NCBI GenBank assembly: GCA_900696685.1
Contig: CAADHA010000027.1
Coordinates: forward strand, 1 to 64,000
Origin: an uncultured Planctomycetota bacterium
GTDB taxonomy: Bacteria > Planctomycetota > Phycisphaerae > Phycisphaerales > UBA5793
Direction: 5' to 3'
DNA length: 64,000 bases
The notes beneath the pieces were generated by a model, which did no database searches, was not told the origin of the DNA, and worked only from the letters and a program-made list of their open reading frames with translations. The first letter of the stretch is position 1. Every line of letters starts with the position of its first letter. A program made the position numbers and the translations under genes. Of this stretch, positions 61,655-64,000 are shown piece after piece.

Positions 61655-63801
61655 GCGTCGGCGCTCCCGTTGCGGTGAGGATTCACGGCCGGTCGATCCA
61701 GATCATCTTCCAGATCGTAGACCTTTCCCTCGACCGTCAGGCAGCGCCGATCGACCTGTTCAAGCGATTGCTCCAGCAGCGATTCGATCCGCTGGAGGAG
61801 TTTGCGCCGATCGTCGTCGAGCCGCGCCGACAGGCGGTTGATCTGGGCCATGAGTTCGGCGTGAGTCCGATCTCGGTGCTGCCGCTCGGCCTGCACCTGA
61901 GCGGTCGCCGCATCGAGGCGCTGCCGGAGGCGGTCATTCTCCGCGCGCATCTCGACGATGGTGGCCTGCGCGGCGGCGACGGACTCGGCATGCCTTGCGG
62001 CAAGCACCTGCTGTTCGGCAAGGCTGCGATGGGCGGCCCGGAGTTCATCGGCCGCGGCGCCCCGCTGCCTCATCGCTTCGTTGATGACGTTGGTGTGATG
62101 GTTGACTTCCTTGAGCCAACGCTGAGCCTCCTGCTCGCGCTGGGCGCGGGCCGCGGCGAGTTCGGCCGTGATCGACTCGATGGCCGAATGCGTCTGGTCG
62201 ATTCTCTGGCGGAGGGAAGCGAGCTGCTCATCGCGGTTCGCCCGGCCGCGCCATTGCTCGACCTCGTTTCGCGCCGAGGCCAGTCCCGCCGTCAGGTCGC
62301 GCAACTGGGCTTCAAGCAGATTGGCGCGGCACCACGACTCGAATCGCTCCCGGCGGACGCGCACCAGCGCTGCCGCTTCGGCGCTTCGCAGATCCATCAC
62401 CTCGTCGGTGCGGCTCGAGTAGAGGCGAAGTCTCGAGGTCAACGGAGCAGCCCGGCGCGCGGACCCGCGGCGCGCCGTCCCTCCCGCGGCTCGCGCCTTG
62501 GCGCACAGCGCCATCACCACCTGCGGCCTCGAATCGCTCGCCGACCACGGCTCCTGCACGTCAAAGCGCCCGCCGTGCACTTCACCCGCACGATCTTCCT
62601 CGAACACGAATGAGCCGGTGACGTCTGTCTGCCGGAGCCAGCGCAAGGATTCGAAGCCGCTCAACCACGAGGCGAGTTCCTCGCGGGCGGGCACGTACAG
62701 GTGGAACGCGTTGCCGTGCTGGTTGATTCTCTCCCACACCGTCTCGCACTCGCGGTCGGGCACCGACACAAGAAGCGTGCCGCCCGGCGCGAGCACGCGG
62801 TCGAACTCCGCGATCGCCTCGCGCTGGGCCGTGATGTGTTCGAGCGTCTCGAGGCAGATGACGAGGTCGAATGCGCCGTCCTCGAAGGGCAGGGGCGTGC
62901 GATTCAGGTCCCACTCGATGAACTCGGCGCGATCGTCGCCTTTGAACTGTTCGCGCCCGAGGCAGATCGCTTCGGCCGAGACGTCAAGGTTGACGACATG
63001 CGCTGCGCCGGCATCGAGAAAGCGCCGGGCGCCCAGGCCCGCCCAGCCGCCCGCGTCGAGGACTCGGCGTCCCCTGGCCAGCGAGGCTGCGATGTCCAGC
63101 CGTGCGCCGCAATGAGCCATGATTGCGGCGTGGCCCGGCACGGGGTGATCCGACATCGGGGCGCTCAGACGCACCAGGCTCAGGCCGTTCGCCTCGCCCG
63201 CCGATTCCGCGCACTCGGCCATCGGCCGCACGCCGAAGCCGATCGCAATCGCCCGCCGGCGCACCTCTTCGATGACCGCCTCGACGTTCTCATCGCCATC
63301 ACGAGGGATGATTTCGATCGACGAACTCCATTGCGTGCGATCGTGAATCAGCCTGAGCAGGGCGTCGGCATTGCGCGCGAGGCGCTTGATGCCGTCGATC
63401 ACGACGATTTCGACGGGGCCTTCGATGAGGCGCGGCAGATCTTCATCGCCGCATTGCTCGTAGGTATAGCCCCAGCGGCGGCGGAAGTTGTCCGGCGCGA
63501 TGCCGTCGAGCGGGTAGCTGATCAACCGCGGTTCACCCCCGAGGATTGCCTGGCGGAGGGCGGGCATGAGAGCGTCGTCCCGCTCCGGTCGCCAGGGCTG
63601 CTCATCGGGGCAGCAGACCTGCACCTGACAGCCCGCGCAGGCGAACCACAGCCCCAGCGCGAGGTCGGCGGGCTCGTCCTGGATGACGGTGAGGCGCTGC
63701 CACAGCGACCGCCCGCAGCCCCCCGGCCAGCGGGCGACGATCGATTCCGCCCGGTCGATGACGCTGCGGGCCGCTGCACCGCTCTCCGGGCCGGCAGGCA
63801 T
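61651..63801 (-). CDS. methyltransferase with a long C-terminal coiled coil
   Basis: The 716-residue protein has an N-terminal domain of unknown type (1-230), a class I methyltransferase at about 235-420 (GRRVLDAGGWAGLGARRFL, VNLDVSAEAI, FDLVICLETLEHI, APGGTLLVSVPD), a variable part, then about 220 residues of heptad-rich coiled coil (LRDLTAGLASARNEVEQWRG to LNR-type repeats), ending VYDLEDDLD. This layout recalls WbdD-type chain terminators, whose coiled coil sets polysaccharide length next to a methyltransferase; the resemblance is structural, not by sequence. Start ATG 63801 has AGGGGA upstream. It overlaps the glycosyltransferase by 4 nt. The bases 63802-64000 beyond it show no supported gene. 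Confidence 0.78.
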   Translation of the reverse strand: MPAGPESGAAARSVIDRAESIVARWPGGCGRSLWQRLTVIQDEPADLALGLWFACAGCQVQVCCPDEQPWRPERDDALMPALRQAILGGEPRLISYPLDGIAPDNFRRRWGYTYEQCGDEDLPRLIEGPVEIVVIDGIKRLARNADALLRLIHDRTQWSSSIEIIPRDGDENVEAVIEEVRRRAIAIGFGVRPMAECAESAGEANGLSLVRLSAPMSDHPVPGHAAIMAHCGARLDIAASLARGRRVLDAGGWAGLGARRFLDAGAAHVVNLDVSAEAICLGREQFKGDDRAEFIEWDLNRTPLPFEDGAFDLVICLETLEHITAQREAIAEFDRVLAPGGTLLVSVPDRECETVWERINQHGNAFHLYVPAREELASWLSGFESLRWLRQTDVTGSFVFEEDRAGEVHGGRFDVQEPWSASDSRPQVVMALCAKARAAGGTARRGSARRAAPLTSRLRLYSSRTDEVMDLRSAEAAALVRVRRERFESWCRANLLEAQLRDLTAGLASARNEVEQWRGRANRDEQLASLRQRIDQTHSAIESITAELAAARAQREQEAQRWLKEVNHHTNVINEAMRQRGAAADELRAAHRSLAEQQVLAARHAESVAAAQATIVEMRAENDRLRQRLDAATAQVQAERQHRDRTHAELMAQINRLSARLDDDRRKLLQRIESLLEQSLEQVDRRCLTVEGKVYDLEDDLDRPAVNPHRNGSADA

Positions 63802-64000
63802 ATGGTTTCCCCTGCGGTGGTGTCCGCTTGTCCCTGCTGAATCAAAGGTATCGGGGCCAGGCGAGTCAACACGACCTCCGTCGCCCACTACCGCACCGCG
63901 CACTTGTTTGCGAGGGGTTCGACTCCTATCGAGGTCGAGCCTTGCCGACGAGAGGACGGCCGCCGCACCCCTGCTTCGCGCAGCCAGAGTTCGAGGATGA

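Noticed and set aside
63873-63936. tRNA-like arrangement (GACCTC/GAGGTC ends, a TTCGACT loop, a small central stem)
   Set aside because: It is only 64 nt, lacks a D-arm and has a badly paired T-stem; probably chance.
1-64000. CRISPR arrays, insertion sequences, prophage genes, rRNA
   Set aside because: None was seen; the only tandem repeats are the pseudopilin spacers, the modules inside genes and the short GC-rich repeats listed.

Overview
This window reads as chromosome from a GC-rich, flagellated Gram-negative bacterium. It is most likely a planctomycete of the Phycisphaerae type. That placement is an inference from several things together: tandem planctomycete-style pseudopilin genes, F0 c and b subunits that carry signal-like leaders, a futalosine-pathway mqnA, FliW/CsrA control next to two flagellins, and uniformly GC-rich codon use. 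I found no rRNA, convincing tRNA, CRISPR array, transposase or prophage.

Layout. (1) 1-1.2 kb: a minus-strand DUF444 protein. (2) 1.4-6.8 kb: the F0F1 ATP synthase operon, atpI-like, atpR-like, atpB, atpE, atpF, atpH and atpA, which stops after atpA; atpG, atpD and atpC are not here. (3) 7-10.2 kb: a secreted M61 peptidase with a PDZ domain, a gene fragment and a sulfotransferase. (4) 10.2-15.4 kb: a polyhydroxyalkanoate island with two short-chain reductases, class III synthase PhaC and PhaE, a phasin and the divergent regulator PhaR. (5) 15.7-20.3 kb: four tandem pseudopilin genes, three with a shared promoter-like element and all followed by their own terminator hairpin; two of the spacers are better conserved than the genes. 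(6) 20.5-23.1 kb: mqnA coupled to a very divergent sigma-70-like protein. (7) 23.2-37.7 kb: a flagellar block behind a strong sigma-54 promoter match (leader ORF, flgF, flgG, flgA, flgH, flgI, flgJ-like, flgN-like, flgK, flgL), then fliW, csrA and two flagellins, with RNA hairpins that present GGA loops as CsrA sites would. (8) 37.9-53 kb: mostly housekeeping genes (epimerase, a degenerate thioredoxin-like secreted protein, a YdiJ-like oxidoreductase, lysA, bpt, der, a cysteine desulfurase, dnaE). (9) 53-63.8 kb: a minus-strand surface-glycan cluster with a methyltransferase/TylF fusion, a Wzt-like ABC ATPase, a 1192-residue protein made of four methyltransferase-like modules, a GT4 glycosyltransferase and a methyltransferase with a long coiled coil.

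The most unusual parts are the four-module methyltransferase and its glycan-export neighbourhood, the pseudopilin cassette array, the divergent sigma-like protein and the candidate FliW-CsrA-flagellin RNA circuit. Functions are assigned from sequence motifs and family knowledge only; no database search was run.
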